From positions 134,187,999-134,251,998 of the forward strand of contig CM066991.1 of NCBI GenBank assembly GCA_033977485.1: a stretch of 64,000 nucleotides of DNA, given 5' to 3'. Both the position numbers and the translations under genes were made by a program. This document shows positions 32,678 through 42,182 of this stretch, in pieces; within the stretch, counting starts at the first letter, position 1, and every line of letters starts with the position of its first letter. The notes beneath the pieces were generated by a model. It had not been told where the DNA came from, did not search any database, and saw only the letters and a program-made list of their open reading frames with translations. This DNA is from Hydrangea macrophylla. Lineage: Eukaryota; Streptophyta; Magnoliopsida; Cornales; Hydrangeaceae.

Positions 32678-34802
32678 ATGGAACACTCCGGCTTTAATTC
32701 ATCTTCGAGATCGGAGAGTGAGCAGTATCGGTCAGGGTCCCCTGGCGCCAGCCTAGGCCAGCCCCTCGAGTCCCAGTCCGACCACCAAAGTGGGGCCAGG
32801 ATCCCCATTCGTCTGTCTAGTAGTGAGTCTTCTGAGGAGGCCCCCGTCGCCTCCGTTTTGAGGGGGTTGGGCGACGAGTTGCCTGAGAGGACCGACCGCA
32901 TGGTCTTCGCTTGTGAGTCTACTTCCTCTGTTCTGCGCTCGGGAGACCTTCTCCGGATCAGGGAGAGGTACTCCCTCCCTGATGGTTGCGCCCTAGCCGT
33001 AAGTACCGGCGGCGCACATCTATATCAGTCGGGGTTTGTCACCCTGTTTGAGGATGCTATGGCAGCGGGCCTCCGTCTTCCGCTTCACCCGGTGGCTCGG
33101 GACATGTTGATCTTTCTCGACATCGCTCCCGGTCAGTTGGCCCCCAATGGGTGGAGGTTCTTGATGGGGTGCATATCATTGTGGCCCCAAGCGTTCGGGT
33201 ATGAGCTTACCCTACAGGAGTTCCTCTGGGCACACCGACCATTCCCTGTGCATAATGAATTGGGGTTTTTCTCATTTTCTGCCCGTCCGAGCAGAAAAAT
33301 CATCGACAACTGCCCCAGCAATAATAAAGGGTGGAAGGGCAAATTTTTCCAGGTGTCTACCCTTCGCCTCTGCGACATGGCTCCGGGGATCCAGTTAAGG
33401 ACATCCTGGGTCAGGGAGTTGAGGGGTAAGACCGCCCTTCCGACTTTGTCTGCTTCTTTGGCCTATTCGGAACACAGTGGATTACTGATTATTTTTATTT
33501 CTTGTTTACAGTAGGCTCAACGAAACCCCCAGAGATTCCTGAGGTGTGCCAGGCCAGGATCCTGAAGCTAGCAGGGCTGCCCACCAGCATCTGGAACGTG
33601 TTGTCACGGACGGGAGAATTTATCGTTACCTATTCTCCTGAGCCGCCTGTTCCTGCCCCCAATTTCACGCACATCATCCCCGGTAAGTACTATGCATTAT
33701 CCATGTACTTGCATTATTTCTGCCCTCCGCACGTCTGACCGTGCGATCTCCGTTTTCTGCAGAAATGGCCCCTAAGCGCAATTTGGAGCAGCTGCGGGAG
33801 AGACAAGCTGCCGCCGCCGCCACTACTGCTACTCGGGTGGCCATCGCCCAAGGAAAAAGACCGGCCACTGAGGGTTCAGGCGGCGAGCGCCCGCTCAGGC
33901 GCATTCGCCACGGGACGACTACCCGTCCGAGTCCCGTGGGGACATCAGCTTCCCCTAGGCCAGCTGTTGAAGAGCCCGTGCCCAGGGCTGGTATTCCGTC
34001 GGGTTTGCCTTCGGGCGGGCATGACGAGGCCCGGGAGAGGTTAAAGCCCTGCCTTGCGCCTAGCCAGGTGTCGGCATGTGCCGAGCTATCCCTCCAAGGG
34101 CTCGAAGGATGGCTATATAGCATTTCCCACCTGGTGAGCGTTCTGCTCTTCTTCCAACGCGGTCTTGCCCTATACTCATTACTTGTTTAACCGATTTGCA
34201 TTCTCCTGCTGTAGGTTGGCTGCATAGCCGCGGGATCTGAATCCGTCCATTCTTCCCTGGCTGGGAAAGTGAGTGCCGCCGAAGCCGCCCTTTCGGAGGA
34301 GCGGAAAGAGTTGCACGTAGCGAGAGCTGCCCTGGACGTGGAGACAACCAAGACGAAGTCGCTGGCCTTGAGCTTAGGGGCGGCTCAGGCGGACCTGGCG
34401 GCAGCTTTGGCCGAACTGGAAGCTGCCCGGGCTCTCGTAGCGGCGGCCGAAGCCCAGGCTAAGGCGGTTGCCGGGACACCTTCCGCAGCGGCCTTGGAAG
34501 GAGCTTTTGACGATGGCTTCTTCCAAGGTTATGATGATCTGAAACGGCGGGTAGCCCGAGACCACCCCGAATGGATCCTTTCGGCCTACGAGGGGATTGA
34601 CTCTGACTACTGGGACATTGGAGAGGATCCTATTGCTGGGGAAGTTCCTGCTGCTGGCGAGGATCCGGCGGCCGCTGGAGATCCCGTGGTCATCACCGGG
34701 GCCACTGTGCTCGCCCCGGAGGGGGTTTTGGCGGAGGAAAGACTTGCCGCTCCTGGGGAGCAGACCGGGGAGACCGATATCGTGGTCAATGTGGAAGACT
34801 GA
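32678..34802 (+). CDS. Antisense unit 2: intact four-exon gene, Transposase_28-like protein of 625 aa
   Basis: Exons 32678-33425, 33512-33682, 33763-34133 and 34215-34802; introns of 86, 80 and 81 bases, all GT...AG (donors GTAAGA, GTAAGT and GTGAGC; acceptors TTTACAG, TTCTGCAG and TGCTGTAG). Frame is kept through phases 1, 1 and 0 to the TGA at 34800-34802. Exon 1 holds a Ser-rich N-terminus, then at about residues 95-235 the family core: LPDG, a GLRLPLHPVARDML helix, APGQLAPNGWRFL, and NNKGWKGKFFQVS. Exon 3 is Arg/Ala-rich and probably disordered. Exon 4 is an Ala/Glu coiled coil (about 435-535), then FDDGFFQGYDDLKRRV and an acidic tail. This antisense extra-ORF class is known from Tat elements such as Grande and Retand; its role is unknown. 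The ATG at 32678 is preferred; an in-frame one exists at 32423. Confidence 0.8.
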
Positions 34803-34831
34803 CTCCCCGGTCCCTCCTTCCTGCTATTTGT

Positions 34832-34856
34832 TTGTAGTAGTTTTTTTTTTTTTTTT

Positions 34857-34887
<31 letters not shown>

Positions 34888-34897
34888 GCTACTACAA
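34832..34897 (+). repeat. T26-G22 tract inside a 9-bp inverted repeat
   Basis: TTGTAGTAG (34832-34840), then 26 T (34841-34866), then 22 G (34867-34888), then CTACTACAA (34889-34897). It lies 30 bases after the antisense unit 2 stop codon, in the region matching the unit 1 3' UTR, where a shorter T-run with GGG occurs. Confidence 0.9.
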
Positions 34898-34984
34898 CTG
34901 CCCCCCATGCTCTGTACACTTTATTTAATTTAATGCAAAGGCCCTCGAGGTCGCCCTTCCATTAATTTTGTTGCACTGTGCTTT

Positions 34985-35153
34985 AACTTTTACTAGTACC
35001 CTTATGGTTTTGGCCACCTTAACATCTGCTTTAACAAATGCTTTAGGACCGTAACCCACAGAGCACCTAATTTTTGCTAGTATCCGTGTGGCTTTGGCCA
35101 ACCTAACATCTGCCTTAGCAAATGCTTTAGGACCGTAACCCACAGAACACCTA
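34985..35153. repeat. Two-copy ~84-bp tandem repeat (Tat element 3' region)
   Basis: Two diverged ~84-bp units; the block TTTAGGACCGTAACCCACAG recurs with an 84-base offset (taggacc at 35044 and 35128). Confidence 0.75.
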
Positions 35154-35270
35154 GTCAATTGTTGAAATTCCCTGTCTTAGGCCTTAGTATTTTCCTCTAT
35201 CCCCTGCCCCCCAAGCATTTTGCTAAGGCGGGTGTGCGGGTGCGCGGGAACACCTGGCCGTAAGGAATTG

Positions 35271-35668
35271 ACCTGGAACATGGGTGGTTGCAGGAGCGTT
35301 TGAAGCTTGCCATCGCTGGCCACCTAGGGGTTTGGCCCCATCGTCGGCTGGACCTAAGCATAGCTTTAGTTAATTTCCTGTTTAGGTGTAGGACCCTCTT
35401 GCCCCCAGGGCTCCTGTTAAGGAGGGGGCGTGTTGGGGATCGACCATAGGAAACCGACCTGGAACATGGGTGGTTGCAGGAGCGTTTGAAGCTTGCCATC
35501 GCTGGCCACCTAGGGGTTTGGCCCCATCGTCGGCTGGACCTAAGCATAGCTTTAGTTAATTTCCTGTTTAGGTGTAGGACCCTCTTGCCCTCAGGGCTCC
35601 TGTTAAGGAGGGGGCGTGTTGGGGATCGACCATAGGAAACCGACCTGGAACATGGGTGGTTGCAGGGT
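35271..35668. repeat. 186-bp tandem repeat, ~2.1 copies
   Basis: Units start at 35271, 35457 and 35643 (partial). The first two are nearly identical and include TGTTGGGGATCGACCATAGG at the unit junction. The antisense ORF through it is an artefact of the repeat. Confidence 0.9.
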
Positions 35669-35670
35669 CC

Positions 35671-35760
35671 TTTTGGTGCCTCGGGGTTAGGCCCGAGGTC
35701 TTTTGGTGCCTCGGGCCTAAGCCCGAGGTCTTTTGGTGCCTCGGGGTTAGGCCCGAGGCC
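35671..35760. repeat. Three tandem 30-bp hairpin units
   Basis: Exact 30-base period. Each unit contains the stem CCTCGGG/CCCGAGG with a six-base loop. In the middle unit two loop positions differ and extend the stem by one pair (GGGC/GCCC). It lies about 150 bases downstream of the gag-pol stop and 870 bases beyond the end of the opposing antisense gene. Confidence 0.88.
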
Positions 35761-35908
35761 TTTTGTGTATTGCCCGATGTACCGAAGGGAATAATGTTTC
35801 AAAGCAAACTTTCCATTTTATTCAAAAAATAACAATCTGTAACAATTGTCCTATCAAGGCTACATAAAAAGAATTCTCCTCATAACACTAGACTCCCGTA
35901 GCTATGTG

Positions 35909-38900
35909 CTACTGATAGTACTTGCGGAGATGTTGTACGTTCCAGGGGTGACTGAGGTCGTGCCCATCCATACTTTGTAGCCAGTAGGTTCCTGGTCGGT
36001 TGACCCGAGTGACTATATACGGTCCTTCCCAGTTTGCTCCCAACTTCCCATGGCTTGGAACTCGGGTTGACTGGTTCACTACTTTAAGAACAAGGTCCCC
36101 AACCTGGAAACTACGATGCTTCACCTTACTATTGTAGTATCGCGAGACCCTTTGCTTGTAAGCTGCCACCTTGAGATAGGCCTGGTCCCTTTTTTCTTCC
36201 ACCAAGTCTAGTTCAGTCCTGAGGGCTTCTCCGTTGGCTTGGGAATTGAAAGTAGCCACCCGGTACGTGGGCAGCCCGAGCTCTGTGGGGACTACCGCCT
36301 CAAAACCGTAAGTTAATGAAAATGGGGTTTCGCCCGTGGCTGCTCGGGGTGTGGTACGGTAGGCCCACATGAGGGCTGGGAGTTCATCGGCCCACAGGCC
36401 CTTGGCTCCCTCCAGCCTTGTTTTAATTGACTGCAAGATCGTGCGGTTGGTCACCTCGGCCTGACCATTAGCTTGTGGATGCTCGGGAGAAGAGTAGTGG
36501 TTCAGTATTCCATAGTCTGAGCAGAACTGTCTAAAGATGGGTGTATCAAACTGTCTTCCATTGTCGCTAACCAGGACTCGTGGAATACCGAACCTGCTAA
36601 GGATATTTCTTTCCACAAAATGTTCCATCTTCCTCTCGGTTATTGTTGCCAGGGGCTCGGCCTCCGCCCATTTAGTGAAGTAGTCAACGGCTATTACAGC
36701 AAACTTAACCTGCCCTTTCCCTGTTGGTAAGGGACCAACGATGTCGATCCCCCATTGGGCGAATGGCCAGGGGTTATGGACCGGGGTCTGAAGTTCTCCC
36801 GGTTGGTTTATCATTGGAGAGTACCGTTGGCACTTGTCACATCTCCGAACGTACTCCTGCGAGTCTCGGGCCATGGTTGGCCAGTAGTAACCTTGCAGTA
36901 GGGCCTTTCTGGAAAGCGTCCGGCCTCCTACGTGGTTCCCGCACACACCTTCGTGGATTTCAAACAAGATAGCCTGAACTTGCGTTGGATGCACGCAACG
37001 GAGGTACGAGATAGTGAATCCCCTTTTATAGAGGACACCATCGAGGATATGGTATCGTGCCGCCCGGTATTTGACCCGCCTTGCTTCCTCTTTGTCGTTT
37101 GGGAGCCCTCCTGTCGTCAAGAATGTCACGATTGGATCCATCCAACTAATTTCCAGAGTAACCGGGTCAACCTCCATGCCCCCTGAGTTGATCACACTCG
37201 GCTCGGGTAAGAATTGTATTCTTATCCCGGGCAAGTCTGACTCAGCTGATGATGCGAGGCGAGCAAGCCGGTCAGCCCTGGTGTTTTCTTCTCTAGGTAT
37301 CCGAGTGATAGAAAATCCTCGAAGTTGTTTGGAAACCGTCCGGACGAGGGCTAAGTAGGCTATCATGCTGTCTTCCCGCGCTTCATATTCCTGGTTTACC
37401 TGATTAACCACGAGCTGAGAGTCGCTGTAGCTCTCAACTTGTTGTGCACTCATTGAAATGGCTAATTGTAACCCGACCAGGAGGGCTTCGTATTCGGCCT
37501 CGTTGTTGGAGGCACGAAACCCAAATCTCAAAGCATATTCAAGCTGGATTCCGTCGGGAGTAGTCAAGATGATCCCGGCACCACTACCTTGTTGGTTAGA
37601 GGAGCCGTCGACATGAAGTACCCAAGTAGGGACGCCGGATTGCAACCCCGGCGGTAAGGCCGCAGGCTCGGGTTCTTCTCCCGGGTCTTCGGGATATGTA
37701 AACTCGAGCAGAAAGTCTGCAACGGCTTGTCCCTTGATGGCCGTCCGCGGCCGGTAAGTCACCTCAAACTCCTCCAATTCCAAAGCCCATTTAACGAGCC
37801 TTCCGGATGTATCCGGCCGAGAGAGAATTTTGCGGAGAGGTTGGTCTGTCAGTACTACGATGGCATGGGCCTGGAAGTAAGGACGAAGCCTTCGGGCCGA
37901 GGTAATGAGAGCGAAGGCTAGTTTCTCGATGCGGGGGTACCAGCTTTCTGCGCCTTGCAGCGCTCGGCTGGTGTAATACACTGGGAACTGTATCCCGTGC
38001 TCTTCCCGAATAAGTGCTGAGCTAACCGCCGATGGCGACACTGCCAGGTACAGGAATAGTTCCTCTCCGTCTGTAGGTGTCGTCAGTAGAGGAGGAGAGG
38101 CCAGGTACTTCTTGAGGTCCTGGTATGCCTCCTCGCACTCCTCCGACCATTGAAAAGCTTTACGGAGGATTTTAAAGAACGGGAGGCACCGATCGGTAGC
38201 TCGGGAAACAAATCTGTTTAGTGCGGCCACCCGCCCGGCTAAGCTTTGAACTTCTTTCGTCGACTTGGGGGACCGCATGTTGATGATAGCCTGGATTTTG
38301 TCTGGGTTTGCTTCGATTCCCCGTCTGCTGACTAGATGACCGAGGAACTTTCCGGACGATACCCCAAAGGTGCATTTGGTCGGGTTCAACCTCATCCTGA
38401 ACTTTCTCAGAATGTTGAAGGCCCCGGTTAGATGCTCCAGGTGATCGGGTTCATCTCGGCTCTTGACCAGGAGATCGTCCACGTATACCTCCATGGACTT
38501 TCCGATGAGGTCTTTGAACATGAAGTTGACCAGGCGCTGGTATGTTGCCCCGGCGTTCTTAAGGCCGAAGGGCATAACTCTGTAACAGTACGTGCCTTGG
38601 TCGGTGATGAACGCTGTCTTCTCTTCATCCCCGGGGTACATGCTGATCTGATTGTACCCCGAGTAGGCGTCCATGAACGAGAGGAGTGAGTGGCCTGCCG
38701 TTGAATCAACAAGGAGGTCTATCCTGGGTAACGGATACCAGTCTTTGGGACAGGCCTTGTTGAGGTCGGTGAAGTCCACACACATCCTCCACTTGCCATT
38801 GCTCTTCTTGACCAGAACAACGTTGGCTAACCAGTCGGGGTAGTGGACCTCCCGGATGGAGCTAGCTTTTAATAGCTTCTCTACCTCCTCACTTACAGCT

Positions 38901-41482
38901 TTTTGCCTCTCGGACGCCATGCCCCTTCTCTTCTGCTTTATCGGACGGCAGTCTGGGCTAACATTGAGGTGATGGGACATCACTCGGGGATCAATCCCGG
39001 GCATATCCTCATGACTCCAAGCAAAGACATCCTGGTTCTGCTTCAGGAACTGGACCAATTTTCCTTTCAAGGCAGGCTCCAGCAATGCGCCTACGTTGAT
39101 CGTCCGATCCGGGTGCTCCGGATCCAGCACAACTTGCTCCAATTCTTCCATCGGCCCTATCATGTCCCTCGGGTCCCGGGGATCCATTTCTTGGACATTC
39201 AGAGTCTCGGTGATTGCCCCCCGTCGCAACGAGCTAACATAACAACTCCGAGCCGTGGTCTGGTCTCCTCGCAAGCATCCCGGTCCCTGAGGAGTCGGGA
39301 ATTTTACGGTTAGGCTGTATGTGGAGACAACTGCTCGTGCTCTGTTGAGGGTCGGCCTCCCAAGGATAACGTTGTAGGCCGATGGGGCATCCACTATCAC
39401 GAAATTGGTGAGCAGGGAAACCTGTTGTGGATAGGTCCCCATGAGTACCGGGAGTTCGATCGTGCCGAGTGGTTGAGTGCTAGAGCCGTTGAATCCAACC
39501 AGGGGAGTAGCGACTAGCCGGAGCCGATCTCGATCGACCCCGAGTTGGTCGAATGCCGCTGCGAACATCATATCCGACGAGCTGCCCGTGTCAACTAGTA
39601 CCCTTTGGACCATGTAGTTTGCTATAGACAGTGTCACTACCAGCGGGTCGTCGTGGGGGCAGTGGAGGCCATGTACATCATCGGATGAGAACGTCAGAAC
39701 GTCAGTTGGTGAGGGGCCGGTGGATTGGACCTGCCATACATCCGCTCGGGATGCTCGTGTGTGCCTCTTCCGTGCCGACTGTGAATCACCTCCGCCAGAT
39801 GTTCCTCCGGAGATCACGTTGATGTGGCCGAGCAGTGGAGGGGGCTGACCGGGAGCCCGGGCATCCTGTCGGGGCTGTCTGTCCACTGTGACAAACTCGG
39901 CAAGATGGCCCTGCTCGATCAGCTTTTCGATTGCTATTTTCAATTTGAAGCAATCCTCCGTTTCATGGCCTTGATCCTTGTGATAACGGCAGAACTTCTC
40001 CCGATTTCTCTTGCCGGGAGGGGCTCTGAGCTTGGTAGGCTGCGGAAGCAACCTCTGCGCCTCTGCGGCGGCCATCACCTCATGTATGGGTCGGGAAAGA
40101 GGTGTAAAAGCTGTTGGGGGCTGACCCCTAGCCTCTCTTAGATCTTGCTTTGGCTTTTTTCCCGGACCCTTCTCAAATCCCTCGCGTTTGCGCTTTGCTT
40201 TTGGGGATTCGTCTCCTGTCTGGCTGGCGCGCTTTGCCTTCAGGAACTCTTCGGTGTCTATGTACTTCCCTACTCTTTCCGAGAGTTCCATCAGGGTTGC
40301 CGGTCGATCGCGATGAAAAGACGTGGCCACCTTGGTGTGCTGAACTCCCGAGCAGAAAGCCATGATAGCGGCGGTCTCATTGAGGTTGCGAATCAAGAGC
40401 CTCTGCTGGTTGAAACGATCTACGTATTCCCTTAAAGATTCCCCCCTTTGCTGCTTGACAGCTAGCAGCTGGGTGTCTGGCTGCGACCGGTCCAGCATCC
40501 CGACAAACTGACTGATGAAGAGTTTGCCGAGGGTCTTGAAGTCGTCAACCGTCCGCGGCTTCAGAGCATGGAACCATTGTGCGGCTGATCCCTTTAGAGT
40601 ACTGGGGAATGCCAGGCATAGCAGCTCGTCCGTGGTAGTGACCAGCGCCATCTGCGCCTTATAAGTGCGGATGTGGTCCACTGGACTCCCCTTGCCGTCG
40701 TATGAGCTGAGGTGAGGGGGCTTGAACTTCCGCGGGATTGGGAACTGTGTCACCCGGGCCGTATAGGGCGACTCTGTTTCTGTATTGGTGAGGTCGTGGC
40801 CGAATTTGCGGTTCAGCCTCTCAATCTGCTGCTGCAGCTCCTCGACCTGGGCATTGACGTCAGTGCGCCCGGTCCTCCTCTCTGCATCTGAGTAGTAAGG
40901 AGGGTCAGACGATGATGCCTCGTCCTCGAAGCGCGTCGATCTTGGGGATAGTACTCGGCTGCGAGTTCGGGATAACCTGTGCCTAAGATCATCCCGGCTT
41001 AGGGCGGGCGGATCGTCGACTGGTTCCCTGACTTTTCGTCTGGATGCTTCTCCCCTTGCGGCCCGTCGCCGTTCGATGAGGATCCGGGCGTCCTCCGCTC
41101 GGCGCGCTCGGCGTGGAACGTACCGAGGTCCCTCCTGCGGGCGCTTGGTGGGCTGGCTACGTTCTCCCTCCGCCTGGCTTTCCCGATTTAGTTGGGACCC
41201 TGGAGCGGATCTGGTTTTCCCGCGTTTCCGGGCAGGCCTCTTACTGGAAGTGCTCTTTTCAGGCCGCTTTTCCGACGAAGGGCCTTTCTTGGGGTCCTCG
41301 ACCACTTTTTCATGCTGGGCCACGAGCGCCTCTATTTGCTGTTGCGTCCGGATCTGGCCATCCAAGAGCCGCTCCAGGGCGGCTGTGACCTGGTCGGAGG
41401 TCATGGAGGTCGCCCGTATCTCGATCTGTTGGTCCTCCTGACCGGTTGAAGTGGCGGTCTTCTTACCCTTCTTGGGAGGCAT
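35909..41482 (-). CDS. Tat element gag-pol polyprotein (1857 aa, intact)
   Basis: Single uninterrupted ORF beginning about 60 bases after the LTR. Domains by residue: basic disordered N-terminus 60-235; gag capsid-like region about 250-410 (AAQWFHAL, RGESLREYVDRFN); zinc-knuckle-like CRYHKDQGHETEDC at 498-511; protease DTGSSS at 631; RT about 865-1045 with YVDD at 1000-1003; RNase H about 1135-1260, whose first catalytic position reads YLAVS rather than an Asp; archaeal-type RNase H about 1285-1415 with HVDGSSN, NEAEYEAL, SDSQLV and RADRLA (DEDD set present); integrase about 1500-1860 with HHCC, DIVGPL, VSDNGRQF and QAEVTNR. It makes particles, copies the RNA and integrates the DNA. Length and motif set are complete, so activity is plausible. 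Confidence 0.96.
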   Translation of the reverse strand: MPPKKGKKTATSTGQEDQQIEIRATSMTSDQVTAALERLLDGQIRTQQQIEALVAQHEKVVEDPKKGPSSEKRPEKSTSSKRPARKRGKTRSAPGSQLNRESQAEGERSQPTKRPQEGPRYVPRRARRAEDARILIERRRAARGEASRRKVREPVDDPPALSRDDLRHRLSRTRSRVLSPRSTRFEDEASSSDPPYYSDAERRTGRTDVNAQVEELQQQIERLNRKFGHDLTNTETESPYTARVTQFPIPRKFKPPHLSSYDGKGSPVDHIRTYKAQMALVTTTDELLCLAFPSTLKGSAAQWFHALKPRTVDDFKTLGKLFISQFVGMLDRSQPDTQLLAVKQQRGESLREYVDRFNQQRLLIRNLNETAAIMAFCSGVQHTKVATSFHRDRPATLMELSERVGKYIDTEEFLKAKRASQTGDESPKAKRKREGFEKGPGKKPKQDLREARGQPPTAFTPLSRPIHEVMAAAEAQRLLPQPTKLRAPPGKRNREKFCRYHKDQGHETEDCFKLKIAIEKLIEQGHLAEFVTVDRQPRQDARAPGQPPPLLGHINVISGGTSGGGDSQSARKRHTRASRADVWQVQSTGPSPTDVLTFSSDDVHGLHCPHDDPLVVTLSIANYMVQRVLVDTGSSSDMMFAAAFDQLGVDRDRLRLVATPLVGFNGSSTQPLGTIELPVLMGTYPQQVSLLTNFVIVDAPSAYNVILGRPTLNRARAVVSTYSLTVKFPTPQGPGCLRGDQTTARSCYVSSLRRGAITETLNVQEMDPRDPRDMIGPMEELEQVVLDPEHPDRTINVGALLEPALKGKLVQFLKQNQDVFAWSHEDMPGIDPRVMSHHLNVSPDCRPIKQKRRGMASERQKAVSEEVEKLLKASSIREVHYPDWLANVVLVKKSNGKWRMCVDFTDLNKACPKDWYPLPRIDLLVDSTAGHSLLSFMDAYSGYNQISMYPGDEEKTAFITDQGTYCYRVMPFGLKNAGATYQRLVNFMFKDLIGKSMEVYVDDLLVKSRDEPDHLEHLTGAFNILRKFRMRLNPTKCTFGVSSGKFLGHLVSRRGIEANPDKIQAIINMRSPKSTKEVQSLAGRVAALNRFVSRATDRCLPFFKILRKAFQWSEECEEAYQDLKKYLASPPLLTTPTDGEELFLYLAVSPSAVSSALIREEHGIQFPVYYTSRALQGAESWYPRIEKLAFALITSARRLRPYFQAHAIVVLTDQPLRKILSRPDTSGRLVKWALELEEFEVTYRPRTAIKGQAVADFLLEFTYPEDPGEEPEPAALPPGLQSGVPTWVLHVDGSSNQQGSGAGIILTTPDGIQLEYALRFGFRASNNEAEYEALLVGLQLAISMSAQQVESYSDSQLVVNQVNQEYEAREDSMIAYLALVRTVSKQLRGFSITRIPREENTRADRLARLASSAESDLPGIRIQFLPEPSVINSGGMEVDPVTLEISWMDPIVTFLTTGGLPNDKEEARRVKYRAARYHILDGVLYKRGFTISYLRCVHPTQVQAILFEIHEGVCGNHVGGRTLSRKALLQGYYWPTMARDSQEYVRRCDKCQRYSPMINQPGELQTPVHNPWPFAQWGIDIVGPLPTGKGQVKFAVIAVDYFTKWAEAEPLATITERKMEHFVERNILSRFGIPRVLVSDNGRQFDTPIFRQFCSDYGILNHYSSPEHPQANGQAEVTNRTILQSIKTRLEGAKGLWADELPALMWAYRTTPRAATGETPFSLTYGFEAVVPTELGLPTYRVATFNSQANGEALRTELDLVEEKRDQAYLKVAAYKQRVSRYYNSKVKHRSFQVGDLVLKVVNQSTRVPSHGKLGANWEGPYIVTRVNRPGTYWLQSMDGHDLSHPWNVQHLRKYYQ

Positions 41483-41520
41483 CAGTCAAAAATTTTTTGT
41501 TGATGAGAAAACTGTATCGG

Positions 41521-41538
41521 TTCCCACAGACGGCGCCA
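41521..41538 (-). other. Primer-binding site (Tat element)
   Basis: Sense strand TGGCGCCGTCTGTGGGAA, a few bases after the LTR end. The first nine bases suit tRNA-Asp, but later ones diverge, so the priming tRNA is uncertain. Confidence 0.7.
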
Positions 41539-41541
41539 AAC

Positions 41542-42182
41542 TGATGATGCCAAGAATTGGTTAGGGCAATTTAGGAAGAAAACAAGATCACAGAGGATTT
41601 GTATGTGGTTCGGCCCCGTTAATGAGGTGACCTACGTCCACGGTTGCGTCTGGGCGCGTTCACTAGCAGATCACCGGCAGGCCTGGTGAGCCGACAGTTG
41701 TGGGCGGCACTACCAGTAATACCGGCCGGGTGTATGCGTGTATATATTGATAAGCTCTCTAATATATGCAGATGTACTTAGAGAATTGGTATTCGGATCC
41801 CTTCTATGAGGGGAGGTGGGCTCTTTTATAGGTGCAAGAGTCCACCCTTACATGGCAAGTTTATTAGATTAGGAAGCATAACCCAATTACAATAGATTTG
41901 TACAATATTTGGAGAGTTTCCTAAGTGGTTTAGGAAACTATCGATTCCCTTGATAGAGATACGATCGCACAGGGATGGAAAGAAACGTGATTCATGCCGC
42001 AAACGTGATTCATGCCGCACCTCCTGGAGCTCCACCATGCCTGACACTCGAGCTGCGGGTATCTCGGATAAGCACAGCCGGACGCCCCGGGACTATGGGC
42101 CCTAGGCTCCTATCCCGAACTCCCGGGCTATCGGATGACCACGTGGCGGTTGGACCGCTATGGAATATTTCTGGACATATCA
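41542..42182 (-). repeat. Tat element 5' LTR (641 bp)
   Basis: Same ends as the 3' LTR. It is 18 bp longer because AAACGTGATTCATGCCGC is duplicated at about 41984-42019. The TATA box is at about 41820-41832 (minus). Confidence 0.95.

Larger units (their letters stand above)
29623..42182 (-). mobile_element. Tat-lineage Ty3/gypsy element, 12,560 bp, TSD ACATT
   Basis: Complete minus-strand element: 5' LTR 41542-42182, PBS, intact gag-pol 41482-35909, then a ~5.7 kb 3' region carrying antisense genes, polypurine tract and 3' LTR 29623-30245. The 5-bp TSD ACATT is exact (29618-29622 and 42183-42187). By eye the LTRs differ by about seven substitutions plus one 18-bp duplication, so the insertion is young. 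The presence of an archaeal-type RNase H after the ordinary RNase H domain places it in the Tat lineage. All coding parts needed for movement look intact. Confidence 0.95.

Noticed and set aside
33502..33738. Separate small gene of 78 aa after antisense exon 1
   Set aside because: Better explained as exon 2 of unit 2, since splice sites on both sides keep frame.
35197..35802. 201-aa minus-strand ORF downstream of the Tat gag-pol
   Set aside because: It translates the 186-bp and 30-bp tandem repeats, giving repeated peptide blocks; no independent support.
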